NCBI GenBank assembly: GCA_964247055.1
Contig: OZ176050.1
Span: forward strand, 14,136,001-14,200,000
Length of the DNA: 64,000 bases
Reading direction: 5' to 3'
Source: Paragordius varius
Taxonomy: Eukaryota > Nematomorpha
Shown: one piece after another, positions 1 through 15,400 of the stretch
Layout: each line of letters begins with the position of its first letter
Numbering within the stretch: the first letter of the stretch is position 1
Notes under the pieces: model-generated
Databases searched by the model: none
What the model was told of the DNA's origin: nothing
The model's input: only the letters and a program-made list of their open reading frames with translations
Made by a program: the position numbers and the translations under genes

Positions 1-2430
1 TAACTACGTGTATCACAAAGAGTTATAAGTGTTCACAATTATATATGTGCGTTTGTGTCTACGAAATTCGGATCTAACTTAGCAACACTCTTTCCCTGTC
101 CTTGATACATATATGGTGGGGTCGGATTCGTGTAGGTAAGGTATCGCCGTTCTGTGTGAGTGTCAGTGATAGGTGCTATGGTGGGCGTTTGTTGGGATGG
201 CAACTCAATGATGAAATCCGAGGGTTTGAGCGGATGTATCGTGGCTTCGGTCGTAACAGTAGGGTACCTGACATATAGGTCATGCGATGGTGGAGTTTCT
301 TCGGACGAAGTTGTCTTTCCCATTATTCTTTCACCTCCTTCCCTTGGTTTCAGTTGATCAGTGTGTTTTCGGATTATTTTGTTCTCATCTCGCATTTCAT
401 ATGATAGAGTAAACCGAGTCGTTTATTTCATTTTTTATATATTTTCATTTTCATGGTATTCGTGATTCGGTTGTACATCGTCTAAGAAGTTTATTTATAT
501 TTTAGCCATGTGATTGGATTGGGTGAGGTACGTTTCAGAAAATGTTCTGCGGGACATATATTTGTAGCACTGTGTATGTTAGTGCGGTATCCCCAAAGCG
601 TGTATTTTTGATTGTGGGTCACCGTCTTCTGCTGACCGATGTTTTGAGGGTATATATCACTCGTTTCACCAATCCGTTCGTTTTTGGATGATAGGGAGCT
701 GATGTTACATGTTTAATGTTTCCCGTTTCCATGAATTTTTTAAGCTCTTCAGATGTAAAGTAAGACGCGTTGTCGGTTACTATCATTCTTGGTATCGACT
801 GAAACATCCGTCTAGGAAATTTAATATATTTTTGGTCGATATCATTTTTGATAGTTTAATTTCGACCCATATAGAAAAACTGTAAATAAGAACTATCCAA
901 TAATAATTGTCTATCGGGCCTGCTATATCTAGATGTAATCTCTCCCATATTGCTGTATTAGTGTTCCAATTGTATGTGGGATTCAGTTTTCGCATCGAAC
1001 GGTTTCTTGTCATTTTTTACACGTATCTACCCACTATTTTATGTCGCCTTTCCATGTTGTGCCAAAAGACTATTTGTCTTGCCTGTTCGTACATTTCTTT
1101 GGACCCCGGGTGTCCGACGTGTAATAATTGTAAGATTTTTACTTTTTGAGATTCTGCCAATATAATAACCCGTACGTATTTTCAATTTCATTTCTAAAAC
1201 TGTGGAATGGATGTAATATTTCATTGGACCAGGTGTTTGTTCTTAGTGCACTTATTACCTGTTTTAATACACGGTCGGTTTCGGTCTAGCTTCTAATATG
1301 GTCACGATTTATATTGAATAGATTAAACACATGTTGTGCTGTTTGAAGGCTTTCTGTGTCTTGTTGTTGCGGTTCTGTCGGCATGCGGGACAATGGATCT
1401 GCAATATTTTCGTGGCTTTAAATGTACCGTAGATTGTAATTTAATTTGCTAGCTTTATATATATATTCAACTTAGTAGCTTGGGATTATTTATTTGGTCT
1501 AGTTTACGATTATTTCCAAATAACTTTATTAGTGGTTTGTAATCAGTACCCAGTTCAAACTTCTTCCCATAATAACGGTTTTAAATTTTTCTAAAGCGAA
1601 AAGTATGGCTTGTGATTCCTTTTCTATCACTGAATAATCTACGGGTTTAGACCACTTTCTAGATGCGTAGGCAATAGGTTTATTTGTGCCCTTCTGCGTA
1701 GTCTGCAGTAACACTGCTCCGCACCCTTTCTTCGAGGCGTCTGTTTAGATTATTATAGGTAACTCAGGGTTGAACGGAGTTAGTTTAACAGTATGAAAAA
1801 TTAAATTTTTGGTTCTGTTAAAACAGTCCTCGTAGTTTTTGGTTTAAATCCAGGGTTTTTATAACTGCTTAGGTCGTAGAGAGCCAAACCTCCATGCCAT
1901 TTCGGGAGGAATCGTGTGTGAAAATTTATATTGACAAATTTGGATTTATATTCCAATTGTAGCGTTCACAACGCTGTTAACCTTAGAAGGGAATGACTAG
2001 CACCACTTTTTTAAAAAATTTTGTGTATTGGGGAAAATCTTTCTTAAACCAAATTTCCATATTGCACAAATTGGATAATCTGGATTTCTGCAAGTTGTAT
2101 TATCCACCGTGTCTTTTATAATATCATAAGCAGCAAGGACCTGCCTAACCGTAACTTTTATGGGTTTATCAGGGTCACATTTGATTCAAAAGCTTTACAG
2201 TTTGAATCAATTATATCTGGGAACGAGAATGAATCGGATTTATAATTATTATTAAAATTATTATAATTATTATCCATTCTTAATTCTTCCATTATACCAC
2301 CCGATCCAATCGTTGTGTTTGATAAGGTAGATAGTGGTAATAAGGTATAAGAACCATGAGTCACAAACTTTGGTTTGCTGCGTTTGAGGTTAAATCATGG
2401 AATGATAGGCTCTTGAGAATACGTTTGATC
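1..2430 (-). mobile_element. Ty3/gypsy-like LTR retrotransposon fossil, copy 1
   Basis: Read on the minus strand from high to low coordinates, a Gag-like asparagine-rich piece (about 2158-2364) is followed by RNase H-like sequence (about 1529-1860; motif IAYASRKWSKP), integrase core-like sequence (about 619-1013; motif VTDNASYFTSEE) and a proline/threonine-rich tail (39-395) that fits the end of pol. The order is that of Ty3/gypsy elements, which copy RNA into DNA and integrate. The copy is broken in many places and internally shortened compared with a usual 5-kb element. Its downstream end probably lies beyond the window start. No LTR pair was found for it. It looks old. Confidence 0.75.
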
Positions 2431-2937
2431 TCTTTTAAAGCCTGTGCTATCTCAATATCAGAATCGAATTGAGCATGAATTTAAGATAGAGGGGCCAGTA
2501 GGTGTATTATCAGCATCGATCGAACTTTTTTGAAAAAGCAGTCAAATGCCCGACCCTAATTATTACACATTTATGACCGAACACATATTGGTTAAAATCA
2601 AAAATTTACAATTTTGAGGTGTCAACTTATTTTATTTTCGGAATGAGCTTCACTTTACTTATCTATTATTTCTGATCAATAAAAAATGTTGGCTCTAAAA
2701 TAATTTTCAAAAAATAAATGGGCTGTTTTCAATTTTATAATCACACTTTTGTCATTATTTAATGCTTTCAGCATACATGATCCATTTTTATGGCTCGCAT
2801 ATAAGTATATTCTGCCCAACTTAAGCTTGATTGTATAAATATTTAGGCTTTTTGATGGCATCAAATTAAAACGAATCTAAAAACGGGAAAAATAGATGCC
2901 TTTTTTGTTTTTTATTGGTGTTAGGTTAATCTTAATC
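2431..2937. other. No recognised feature
   Basis: AT-rich sequence between two retrotransposon fossils. No gene, repeat boundary or terminal repeat was recognised. A short minus-strand open stretch at 2676-2864 has no recognisable motif. Confidence 0.5.
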
Positions 2938-3066
2938 TTTAAATTTAATACAAACATATTAAAACATGGTGGTAAGTTTAATTTAATAATTTAATACGAA
3001 AGTTGTTTGTGCGTTTAAAATAATAGTATAATCTAAGGTTCATTCAAATTAGCCTTACCACTATGA
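2938..3066 (-). repeat. Downstream LTR-like repeat of fossil copy 2
   Basis: The segment shares its order of motifs with 6243-6412: a GTGGT...TTAATTTAATA block, then AAGGTTCATTCAAATTAGCC, then TTACCACTAT. Read on the minus strand the outer end begins TG, as LTRs do. The two copies differ by substitutions and small gaps, so the element is not young. Confidence 0.55.
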
Positions 3067-6000
3067 CATCACTACCCCCTTCTAACGAAAGCGGACGGGG
3101 CGAATTCATTCGGGTACCGTCTTTCCTGTATTTTTGTTGGGGAGCTGGTTGTCGCAGGTTCTGGGTATTATCATTATTTGGCCTTGCGGCTGTCGGGGTA
3201 ATCGGTTTGGTTTCGTCACTTGGGTAGATAGTGTAGTTTGATTGAGGTTTGGCAATCGTAACATCATCTTTGACAGCGGTTTCTTTCGTCATCGAGTGTA
3301 GAGAGTTTCTATACGCCCATAGGCTAGTGTTAAATGCTACGTGGGTGGATATAGGATTATTTTTATTCTTTTGTATTTATTTTTAATCGTACCCACTAAT
3401 TCCATCCCATTAATCTTAGGATTGTGCGGGGTAACCTTAATATGTTTTACCCCTAAATTACTTAAGGATGACGTGAATTACTCACTGCTGAAATACGAAG
3501 CGTTATCGACGATTTCTCTTGCAAAACCAAACCTTGCAAACGTTTCTTCTACTTTATGGATTATATTAGCTGCGGTTACCTTTTTCAAAAAACACCCTTC
3601 TGCCCATTTCGAGGCACTATCAATTATCAACAACCAATAATACCGTCTACCAGTCAGGCTATATCAATATGCAAACGCTGCCACACAGCAGCATTATGAT
3701 CCCACTGATACGTGGAATTCTGTGTAACATTCGGCCTACTACGTTGGCACGATTCGCACTAATTACTAGCTTTTACCAGGTCATTTTCTAATTCTGGCCA
3801 ATAACACGTAAATCTGGCCATCGCTTTCATGGTCTATACGAGGTTATGACCGCTGTCTAGGTATTTCACCACCTCTTTTTGGAGAGGCTTTGGAATTATA
3901 ATCCGATCATTTAAACTTAACAAGCCATATTGATATGTAACTCATCTTTACGGTTTACAAACTTTATTAATTCTAAATTCCAGTCATGGTTGTTTAACGC
4001 TCTAATTTTTGTAATATTGGATCTAATGCGGTTTCTTTTCGAATTTCACCTCTGACCGCATGTTACAATTCAAAAATCTCAGGTATCTGGTAACCGTATA
4101 ATCTTCACCATAGGCATCGATTTCTTCAATCGGCCATCTCGATAAATAATCAGCTCTATTTTGAGCCCCTTTTTGATTACTTATTTCAAAATCGTATTCA
4201 TTTATCATATTTATCCATAGTTTTTACCATTTGAATTTCGATCTCTATATATTTCTAAAGATGGTCAGTTATTATCACAAATTTTCTACCATATACAAAA
4301 TATGAAACTTTCTCAACGCAAAAAATATTACTTTTAATTCCTTCTCGATATTGTAATAATTTCGTTCGGCGTTGCTACATGTAGGCATACGCGATCGGTA
4401 TCTTTTCACTATTAACCTCCTGACTTAAATTGCACGCAAATCCTAAATCTGAAGCATCAGTTTCTATTATCGATTTCCTATTCGGATTATATGGTGTTAA
4501 AACATTTTCGCTTAACATTTTCTTGCTAATTAGCTTTTCTCATGTTTCTCGGTCCAAGGCCATCTCGTATTTTTATTACTTAATTCATGTAAAGGACCGA
4601 CTATCATTTGTAATTTTGGTATAAAACGTTCATGAAACGTCAAAAAACCTAAAAAACTACATAATGATATCTATCGGTCTTTTTAGTTCATTAATTGTTT
4701 TGATTTTGCTTTTACATGGGCTGATACCCTTTTTCGATATTTCAAACCCAAAATAGTTTACTGATTCTGCACCTCATTATTTTATCTTGTCTTAATTTGA
4801 ATCCGGCCTTATCGAGACGACTTAATACTTATTTAAATTGTTAAGGTGCTCATTTTCCGTCCTACCAGTCACTAGGACATCATCTAAATATCCGCAAGTT
4901 CCCAAACTTTCAGCCGGCACCTGTTCCATCACCCGTTGAAAGATGATGGGTGCCGTGGCCAGTCCAAACGGCATGGTTTGTATCCAAAAAAATTTTTATG
5001 TGTTAAAATAGTTAACAATTCTTGACACTCCTCTACCACTGGCATCTGGAGGTAAGCATCTTTTAAATCAATTTTTGTGAATGTGAGACCTTCGCCTATT
5101 TTCAACACCTCATCAAACGTGAGGATTATATAGTCATCTTGCAACCACTTATTAATTTCGAAAATCACTGCATACTTAATTCGCCATTCGGTTTAAATAC
5201 ATTAACCATAGGCGTGGCCCATGTCAAAGGTGTGATGTTAGGAAAAACCGGTTCTAAGATGCCTAACTTTTCTAGCCTCGTCAGCTCTTTCTCTACCTTT
5301 TCTCTTAATGGAAAAGGCACCCTGGGACATGGCCATACTTTCGGGATCGCATTCGCTGCAATGCGAATTTTTACAGAGTCCTTATAACACCCTAACTTAT
5401 TTTCGAATAAGTTTTTAAAATTTTTGCAAATCTCATTTAATTTAAGATAAATTTTAATCTGTGGAATTTTAATCTGCAACTTAGCCATTCAGTCCAGTCC
5501 ACAGATCAGTGGTGCCATTCCCATCATTTTGCTTAGGACACATATGTACCCGATCATTTGTTTGCCTTTTACCTGAACGTTAACGCTTGCTATCCCCATC
5601 ATTGGCACCGTGGTGTTGTTGTAAGATTTCACTGACGGTGTCGGTCGTAGTTTGGGTTAACCTTGTTCCCACGTTGTAAAGCTCATTACACTGATATCAG
5701 AACCGGTATCATAGATCAAGTCTTTTTCAGACCGTTTATTATTAATGTTATCAGTAAAGGTTGAGCATTTCGACCTACCTTGACATCTTTCAATAGTTGC
5801 CTATTAAAGTTAGGTTTTTGTCTCTTGGCTATGCACATCCTAGCAAAATGGTTTTTTCCGCATTTGTTGTAGGATTGTCCAACTTGTTGAGTGGGTGTGG
5901 GAAGCCGCAATGTTTGCCGGTAGATGATTTTATATTGTTTGTCGGTAGGGGTTATAATGTTGCAACCGATTGATATTATTATTGCTGCTACTATATCGTC

Positions 6001-6242
6001 GATTGCTATTATTATTGTGTTTTTTTATGGATAAATTGGCAATGCTACCGTTAGAAGATGCTATTATCATTGGTTCGGTAATTGCGTCTGGATTCTATTT
6101 AAATGGAGCCAAACGTCAGATACGGTAAAAAGGATCAATTTATTGTATATGTTCGTTGTTATATAATTATCTATCTATATATATTAAATAATCAGGTAAA
6201 AATATATTTACATATATCAAGGTGAATTGCTTGCCTTACTAC

Positions 6243-6412
6243 AATTTATTCAAAGTATAATAATAATAGTAAAACGTGGTGGTGAGGTTAATTTAATAGT
6301 TTAATAATACTGTAAACAAAAGTTACGAGGATAATCTATAAATATGTATTAAGCGGTTAATTTAATATTATAATATAAGGTTCATTCAAATTAGCCAGTC
6401 AGTTACCACTAT
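6243..6412 (-). repeat. Upstream LTR-like repeat of fossil copy 2
   Basis: Partner of the repeat at 2938-3066. It ends in ACTATAACA on the plus strand, directly against satellite sequence starting CCCAGAACTC. Homology with its partner fades below about 6243, so the true LTR may be longer. Confidence 0.55.
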
Positions 6413-6420
6413 AACAATAT

Positions 6421-9400
6421 CCCAGAACTCAATATACAATTTTACAGTTTTGAAAATTTAGAAATAATATAATTATTAAACATTGTTCTCATTTATTAGA
6501 TAAAAAGGCTGATATTTTTTACAGTTTTTGTGACTTCTTGAATCTAAAATTGGGACAGCACCAAAACAGGAATTAAAAGAACAGTTACCATTAAAATCAA
6601 AATATAACAAGTTTTTGCTGGTAAATATAGCCTAAACCTGTTAAATTAATTATTTATATTTTCTCGCCATAATATAAATTTATTTGCCTTTGCATGAGCG
6701 AATTAAAAAATATTAATAGAAAAATGGTGGCAATAAGTTTGAGAGGATTTTTTAACTTACATTTAAAAAAGTTGTATAATGCGCCTAAAGGATTAAAACA
6801 ACATATTTTGAATCCGGCTTAATAGCTTAAATACTTTTATTTAATACAAATCTCTCTGGTATATGAAACTATTCCAAAAGGTAATGGAGCGTTAATAAAT
6901 TTATGATGTTGTGAATTGTAATTGTTATTTTTAAGCAAAATATATATTATAATTTTAAGAGCACCCTCTCAAATTGTAAACTTCCGTAAATGTTAATAGA
7001 TATATTTTTCGGAAATCATTTCAGTAAAATATTGCCCATTTTACTAGATATTTGCTATTTATTATTGGAAATTCGCAGAGTTCAATTATTATAAAATTGA
7101 TGATTTAACAAAAATTACATATATCTTCGGCGCAAATTAACTTGTAAACACACATAGAACTAACACTAATTAATTAAATTTTTATTTCAGTGTTTTTGCT
7201 CTTTTAGTAAACCTACAATACCAAATTTATTCGCAAATATACGTTTCAGAATAATTTTCATCTTTTTTATTATGACTGTTAGCCAACTATGATTTTAGAC
7301 TGACTATTTTCATTTAATAATTTATTCTCCACACTTTAGTTTTGTGCTAAACACCTAATTTATCTTTGATCCATTATTTTATTATCTAACTTGCATGCTT
7401 TAACATAAATAACACCATCTAATGTACCCAAAGAGTAATTTTATGTGTGTCTTTTGTGTACAAAATCTATTAATTTTATATGGTCCAATACATTTATCAT
7501 AATTTGAGTTTCGACATGTGATGCTATATAACTTTTTTACCATACTTTTGACATATTGCTTTAAATATTTTGATCAAATAATAACCCTTAATTGGTTGTT
7601 TTAACCCTAGAGCCTGTTTATTGGTAGAAAATGAAGAAACCTCACCCTATGTTTTCAGTGCCAAATTTGGGTTTTATTTTTGGGGTCTATTTATTCTGAG
7701 TTCAAAATCAATATTTATAGTATATTAGTAAAAATAACCCGCCCCTTATCCCAAATAAACGTTTAATATTTTACGCATGATTTTCAAGATAATACATTGA
7801 ATATTTTTGTTTAGGGGCAATCGTAAAAAAGATAATAGGAAAATGTTTTATATATGATTCAATTTTGGACAAATGGGCTATTTATTACAGTTTTTTTCTT
7901 TCTGGACATTTTTTGTTGCAACATTTATAATATTTTATAGATTGCAAGCCATTGTAGCAATGGGAAACATCTAAAAAGAGAGAAAATTTGACGTAGGGTG
8001 TATATTTAAAGATTTCTAATCCATTTTATAATTCACCTCAAAAGGAGTCAATGCATATTTTTAAATTAGACTTAATATTATATATGCTTTATCACACATA
8101 AAAATTAACATTTCAATAACCTTTTCACTTTTTTGTCCATTTGTTCTACTGAGGTAGTTGTATATCCCAGAGCTCAATTTTGTGTATAAATTACAGTTTT
8201 AAAAAATATTTTTATATTTAATTCAAACATTGTTCACATTTATCAAAGAAAAAAAGTTGATATTTCAGTTTTTCTTACTTCTAAAGTCTGAAATTAGAAC
8301 AGCACCGAAACACGATTTAAAGAACAGCTAATATTATAATCAAAATATAACAAGTTTTTGCTGGTAAAATATAGCCGAAACCTGTTTAAAGTTAATTTTA
8401 CATTTCCGCCATAATATACATTTGATGTCCTTTTACATTAGCGAATAATACAATTTTATAGAAAAACTGGTGGCAAAAAAGTTTGGGATGAAGATTATTT
8501 ACAATTTTACATTAAAAAAAAAGTTTTATAATGTGCCTATAAGACTAAAACAGCATATTTTTAATTCTACTTAATAGCTTTAATACTTACCCTCATATAT
8601 AATCTATTCCAAAAGGTAATGGAATTTAATAAAATTATGAAGTTGTAAATTGAAATTGATATTAAAGCAAAATATATATTTTGAGCACTCTCAAATTTTA
8701 AACTTGCGTTAGTAAATTAATGGGTATTACTAGATATTGCTGTTTATTGATAAAAAATAGTAGAGTTTTTTTCAATTATATAAATCGATGATTCAACAAA
8801 AATTACATATATCTTCGGCGTAACTTGTAAACAAACATAGAACAAAACTAAATTAAACTATTTTTTATATCAGTGTTTTTGCTCTTATAGAATACCTAAA
8901 ATACCAGTTTTATTCACAAATTTACGTTTCAAATAATAATTATCATCTTTTTTTAAATTTATAACTGTTAGCCCACTATGAGAGACTGACTTATTTTCAT
9001 TTAAAAAGAGGTCCTCCATAATTTAGTTTTGTGCCGAACACCGTATTTCTTTTGATCAATTATTTTATTATCTCACCATGCTTTAACAAAACACCATCTT
9101 ATATATCCAAAGGGTATTTTATGCGTGTCTTTTGTGAACAAAATATGGTCTTATACATTTATCATAATCTGAGTTTCGACATGTATAGATTATTTATATA
9201 CTCAATATATTTTAATTACTTTTTTCCCATACTTTTGGCATGTTCCTCTAAATATTTTGATCAAATAAAATCCATACATATAATTGCTTGTTTTAACCTA
9301 GAGCCTGTTTATGGGCAGAAAATGAGAATAAACCTCACCCTATGTTGTCTGTGCCAGATTTGGGTTTTATTTTTGGGGTTTATTTATTCAGCTGAGGTCA

Positions 9401-12400
9401 AAATCAATATAATACCCTCCCCCCTCCTTCCCAAATAAACGTTTAATATTTTACGCATGATTTTCACGATAATACTTTTGAGTATTTTTGTTTAGGGGCG
9501 ATCGTAAAAAGGATAATAGGTAAATGTTTTTTTATATGATTCAATTTTGGACAAATGGGCTATTTAATAGTTTTATTATTTCTTACTTGGGACATTTTTT
9601 TGTTGGGACATTATAGACTATTAAATAGTTTTTTGATAAAACTTTGTAATGCTTTAAAAGCAAGCCATTGTAGCGATTGAAAATTTCTAAAACGAGAGTA
9701 AATTCCACGTGTGGTGGATATTTTAAGATTACTAATCCATTTTATAATTGACATTAAAAGGCCATATGCATATTTTTATATTTGACCTAACACTATATAT
9801 GCTAAAATTTAATATTTCAGCTCAATTGTGAATAAAGTACAGTTTTGAAAGTTATTTAATTAAATTTAATTATCAAACATTGTTGTCATTTATTTGATAA
9901 AAAGGCAGATATTTTTCACAGTTTTTATGTCTAGAGTCTGAAAAACAGCACTAAAACAGGATTTAAAAGAACAGTTAACATGAAAATCAAAGTTTCAAGT
10001 TTTTGCTTGTAAATTATAAGAAACCTGTTCAAGTTAATTTAAATTTTCTCGCCATAAAATATATTTATTTGCCTGTTGCTTGAGCGAATTAAAAAGATTA
10101 ACGCAAAATGGGCAAAAAAGTTTGAGATGCTGTCACAATTTTACATATCAAAATGTATAATGCTCCTAAAAGTTTAAAGTAGCATATTTTAAATTGGCTT
10201 AATAGCTTACCTAAACACTTTTCACATTAATACAAATCGTACTGATATATATAACTTTCCAAAAGGCAATAGAGTGTTATTAAATTTATGATGTTGTATA
10301 TTGTAATTGTTATTTTTAAGCAAAATAATATATAGGAGTATTATCAGAGCTCCCTTTCTAAATGTTAATACATATAATGCGTTGCTGGATATTTGCTATT
10401 TGTTATATTAATAATAGGCTGAATTTTTTTCAATTATTGTATATAGATGATAATTTAACAAAAATATCTTGGCGAAAATTAACTTGTAAACAAACACAGA
10501 ACTAAGACTGATTAAATATACTATATTTTTATTTCAGTGTTTTTGCCCCTATCCTACAATATCAGCTTTATTCACACATTAACGTTTAAGGTAATATTTA
10601 TAATCTCTTTTTTAAATTATAACTGTTAGCCAAACTATGATTTTAGACTGACTATTTTCATTTATAAATATATCCTCCATACTTTAGTTTTGTGTTGAAA
10701 ACCTATTAGATCCATTATTCTATTATCTAACTTGCATGCTTTAACATAAAAAACCATCTAATATAGCCAAAGAGTAATTTATAAAATAAAAAGGCAGAAA
10801 TTTTTGCTATTTTTGTGACTTCTAGACTCTGAAATTGGAACAAACCCGAAACATGATTTAAAAAAACAGCTGATATTTTAATCAAAAAATAAATAGTTTT
10901 TGCTGGTAAAATATAGCATGAAACCTGTTTAAAGCTAATTATTTAGACATTTTCCTTATAATATATTAGCGATATACAAAAATAATAGAAAAAATAGTTT
11001 GAAACATAGAACTAATTAATTAAACTATTTTTTTTCAGAGTTTGTGCTCTTAGTATAGTAAACTTACAATACCAACTTTATTCACAAAATTACGTTTTAG
11101 GTAATAATTATCATTTCCTATTTAAATTATAACTGTAAGCCAACTATGATTTTAGACTGACTTATTTTCATTTAAAAATAAGTCCTCCATAATTTAGTTT
11201 TGTGCCGAACACCTTATTTCTTTTGATCCATTATTTTATTATCTCACCATGCCTTAACATAAAAAACAGCATCTAATATACCCAAAGGGTATTTTATGCG
11301 TCTCTTTTGCGAACAAAATATGGTCTTATACATTTAACATAATCTGAGTTTCGACATGTATAGATTATTTATATACTCAATATATTTTAATTACTTTTTT
11401 CCCATACTTTTGGCATGTTCATCTAAATATTTTAGTCAAATAATAATCCTTATATAATTGCTTGTTTTAACCCTAGAGCCTGTTTATGGGTAAATTCAGG
11501 AGTAAATTTTACCCTATGTTGTCTGTGCCAGATTTGGGTTTTTTTTAGGTTTATTTATTCAGTTGAAGTCAAAATCAATATTATAATATTAGTCTTAAAA
11601 TACTCACCCCCCTCCTTCCCAAATAAAAGTTTAATATTTTACGCATGATTTTCACGATAATACTTTTGAATATTCTTGTTTAGGGATCGTAAAGAGGATA
11701 ATAGGTAAATATTTTTTTATAAAATTCAATTTTGGACAAATGGGCTATTTATTACAGTTTTATTATTTCTTACTTGGGACATTTTTTTGTTGGAACATTA
11801 TAGACTATTAAATAGATTTTTATGATAAAACTTTTTAATGCTTCAAAAGCAAGCCATTGTAGCGATTGAAAATTTCTAAAACGAGATTAAATTTCACGTA
11901 TGGCGGATATTTTAAGATTACTAATCCATTTTATAATGCATATTAAAAGACCATGTGCTGACTTAACACTATATATGCTAATATTTAATATTTCAGCTCA
12001 ATTTTGTGAATAACATTGTTGTCATTTATTTGATAAAAAGTCAGATGAAAATTAAAGTTTCAAGTTTTTGCTGGTAAAATATATCCTGAAACCTGTTTAA
12101 GTTAATTATTTTAATTTTCTCGCCATAATATACATTTATTTGCCTTTGTGTATGAGCAAATTACAAAGATTAAGGCAAAATGGGCAAAGTATAATGCTTC
12201 TAAAAGATTAAAGCAGCATATTTTAAATTCGACTGAATAGCTAAACTACTTTACATTAATACAAATCGCAATGATATATAAACTATTCCAAAAAGTATTT
12301 GAGTGTTATAAAATTTATGATGTTGTATATTGTTATTCTTATTTTTAAGCAAAATAATATATAGGAGTTTAATTATCAGAGCTCTTTTTCTATATGTTAA

Positions 12401-15400
12401 AAAATATAATGCGTTGCTGGATATTTGCTATTTCTTAAAAAGGCCGAATTTTTTCATTAATCGTATATGGATGATAATTTAACAAAAATATCATCTTCGG
12501 CGAAAATTAACTTGTAAACAAACATACTAAAACTAATTAACCTTTTTTTCAGTGTTTTTGCTCTTATAGTATATCTATCAGCTTTATTCACAAATTTACG
12601 TTTCAGGTAATAATTATCAACTTTTTAAATCATAAGTTGTTAGCCAACTATGATTTTAGACTGACTTTAAGTCCTCCATACTTTAGTTTTGTGCCAAACA
12701 ACTATTAGATACATTATATTATCTAACTTGCATGCTTTAATATAAAAAATCCATCTAACATAGCCAAAGATGTCACTTCTGTAGTCTGAAATTGGAACAA
12801 CATCGAAACATGATTTAAACGCTGATATTATAACCAAAATATAACAAGTTTTTGCTGATAAATATAGCTCAAACCTGTTTAAAATTAATTATATACACAT
12901 TTTCGCCATAATATACAAGCGATATTAAAAAAAATAAAAGCGACAAAAAAGGCGACAAATAAGTTTGAGATCTTAAGCTTAAATACTTTTTAAGATATTA
13001 ATACAAATCATTTTGATGTATGAATATTCCAAAAGGTAATGGAATGTTAATAAATTTTTGATGTTGTAAATTGTAAAGCACAATATATATTTCAATTTTA
13101 AGAGCACTCTTCTCAAATTGTAAACTTCCGTAAATGCTAAAAGATAGTAAAATAATGCTTCTATATATTTGCTATTTGTTATTGGAAATTCGGAGAGTTA
13201 TGATTATATAAATTGATGATTCAACAAAAATTACATATATCATCGGCAAAAATTAACTTGTAAACAAAAATAGAATTAAATTTTTTTTATTTGTGTTTAT
13301 GCCCCTATAGTATACCTACAATATCATTATTCACAAATACACGTTTCAGGTAATAATTATCATCTCTTTTTTAAATTATAACTGTTAGCCAACTATGATA
13401 TTAGACTGACTATTTTCATTTAAAAATAACTCCTCCATCATTTAGTTTTGTACTGAACACCTAATTTCTTTTCATACATTATTTTACTTACTAACTTGCA
13501 TGCTTTAACATAAAAAAACTATGTATTATACCCAAAGGGTAATTTTAAAAAAATTGTAATGCCTTAAAAGCCATTGTAGCGATTGAAGATGGATAAAACT
13601 ATAGAAAATTTGACTTGTCGTGAATATTTTAAGATTGCTTATCCATTTTATTATTCATTTGAAAAGGAGCCAAATGCATATTTTTTGAATATGACTTCAT
13701 ATTATATATGCTTTATCACACATAAAATTTACCATTTCAATACTTTTCATTTTGTCCAAGTTCTTCTGAGGTTTTATATCCCAGAGCTTAATTTTGTAAA
13801 TAAACTACAGTTTTAAAAGTTTTTTATTTGAATATCAAACATAGTTCACATTTATCAATAAAAAGGCAGATTTACAGTTTTGTGATTTCTATAGTCTGAA
13901 ATCGGAACAGCACCCAACACGATTTAAAGAACGGCTGATATTAAAATCAAAATATAACAAGTTTTTGCTGGTAAAATATAGCCTGAAACCTGTTTAAAGT
14001 TAATTATTTACATTTTCTCGCCATAATATACAAGCGATATAAAAAATAGAAAAAGATGACGAAAAAAAGTTTGAGATGCTGAATTTTCACAATTTTACAT
14101 ATTATAAATTGTATAATGCGCCTAAATTAAATTAGCATTTTTAAAATTCCGCTTATATCTTAAATACTTTTTAAGATATTACTAATCGCTCTGGTATATT
14201 ATTCCAAAAGTTAATAGAGTGTTATTATATTAATGATGTTGTATTTGTTAATTTTAAGCAAAATAATATATAAAAGCTTAATTTTAAGAGCTCTCTATCT
14301 CTCTCTCTTAATGTTAAGAGAAATAATGCGTTAGACATTTGTAATTTGTTATATAAAGATAGGCTGAATTTTTATCAATTATAATGTAAATTGATGATTT
14401 AACAAAAGTTACATATATTATCGGCAAAAATTAATTAAACAAACATGACCTAAAACTAATATATTAAACTATTTTTTTATTTCAGTGTTTTTGCTCCGAT
14501 AGTAAACATACAATACCAACTTTATTCGCAAATTTACGTTCTTTTTTAATAATAGTTACTATTATTTTAGACTGACTATTTTTATTTATAAATTTATCCA
14601 CCATACTTTAGTTTTGTGCTAAACGCTTATTTGATCATTATTTTATTATCTAACTTGCTTGCTTTAACATAAAAAACCCATCTAATATAGCCAAAGAGTA
14701 ATAGATAAAAAGGCAGATATTTTTTACAGTTTTTGTGACTTCTAGCGTTTGAAATCGAAACAGCACCGAAACACGATATAAAAAACCCCTGATATTAAAA
14801 TCAAACTGAAACCTGTTTAAAGTTAATTATTTACACATTCTCGCCATAATATACAAGCGATATAAAAAATAATAGAAAAAAATGGCGACAAAAAAGTTTG
14901 AGATGAGGATTTTTTTTACAAATTTACATTAAAAAAAAGTTGTATAATGCGCCTAAAATATTAAAACAACATATTTTGTATTCGATTTAATAGCTTGAAT
15001 ACTTTTCAAGATATTAATACACATTCTGGTATATGAAACTAAAAGTTAATGGAGGGTTAATAAATTTATGATGTTGTAAATTGTTATTTTTAAGCAAAAT
15101 ATATATTTTAATTTAAGAACGCTTCTTCTCAAATTCTAAACTTCCGTAAATATTAAAAGATAGTAAAATAATGGGTATTTTACTATATATTTGCTATTTA
15201 TTGTTAGAAATTCGCAGAGTTTATAAATTGATGATTCAACAAAAATTATATCGTCGGCGAAAATTAACTTGTAAACAAACATCACTAAAACTAATTAATT
15301 AAACTATTTTATTTCAGTGTTTTTGCTCTTATAGTATACCTACAATACCAGTTATTCACAAATACACGTTTCTGGTAATAATTATCATCTCTTTTTTAAT

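Larger units (their letters stand above)
2938..6412 (-). mobile_element. Ty3/gypsy-like LTR retrotransposon fossil, copy 2
   Basis: On the minus strand, a zinc-knuckle-like piece (about 5716-5910; CxKCGKNHFARMC-type spacing) is followed by a protease-like region (about 5500-5700) and reverse transcriptase (about 4929-5488; motifs LEPVFP and FTKIDLKDAYLQMP). RNase H-like sequence (about 4200-4600) ends with a DYLSRWP-type motif, and integrase-like sequence (about 3340-4020) and a proline-rich tail (3044-3292) follow. The ends share an LTR-like repeat. The copy is broken in many places and about 3.5 kb long. It sits at the edge of the satellite, which resumes immediately beyond its upstream LTR, so it may have inserted into satellite DNA. 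Confidence 0.8.

Noticed and set aside
9031-13816. Open frames at 9031-9438 and 13583-13816
   Set aside because: They fall in satellite units; the same positions in other units are not open.
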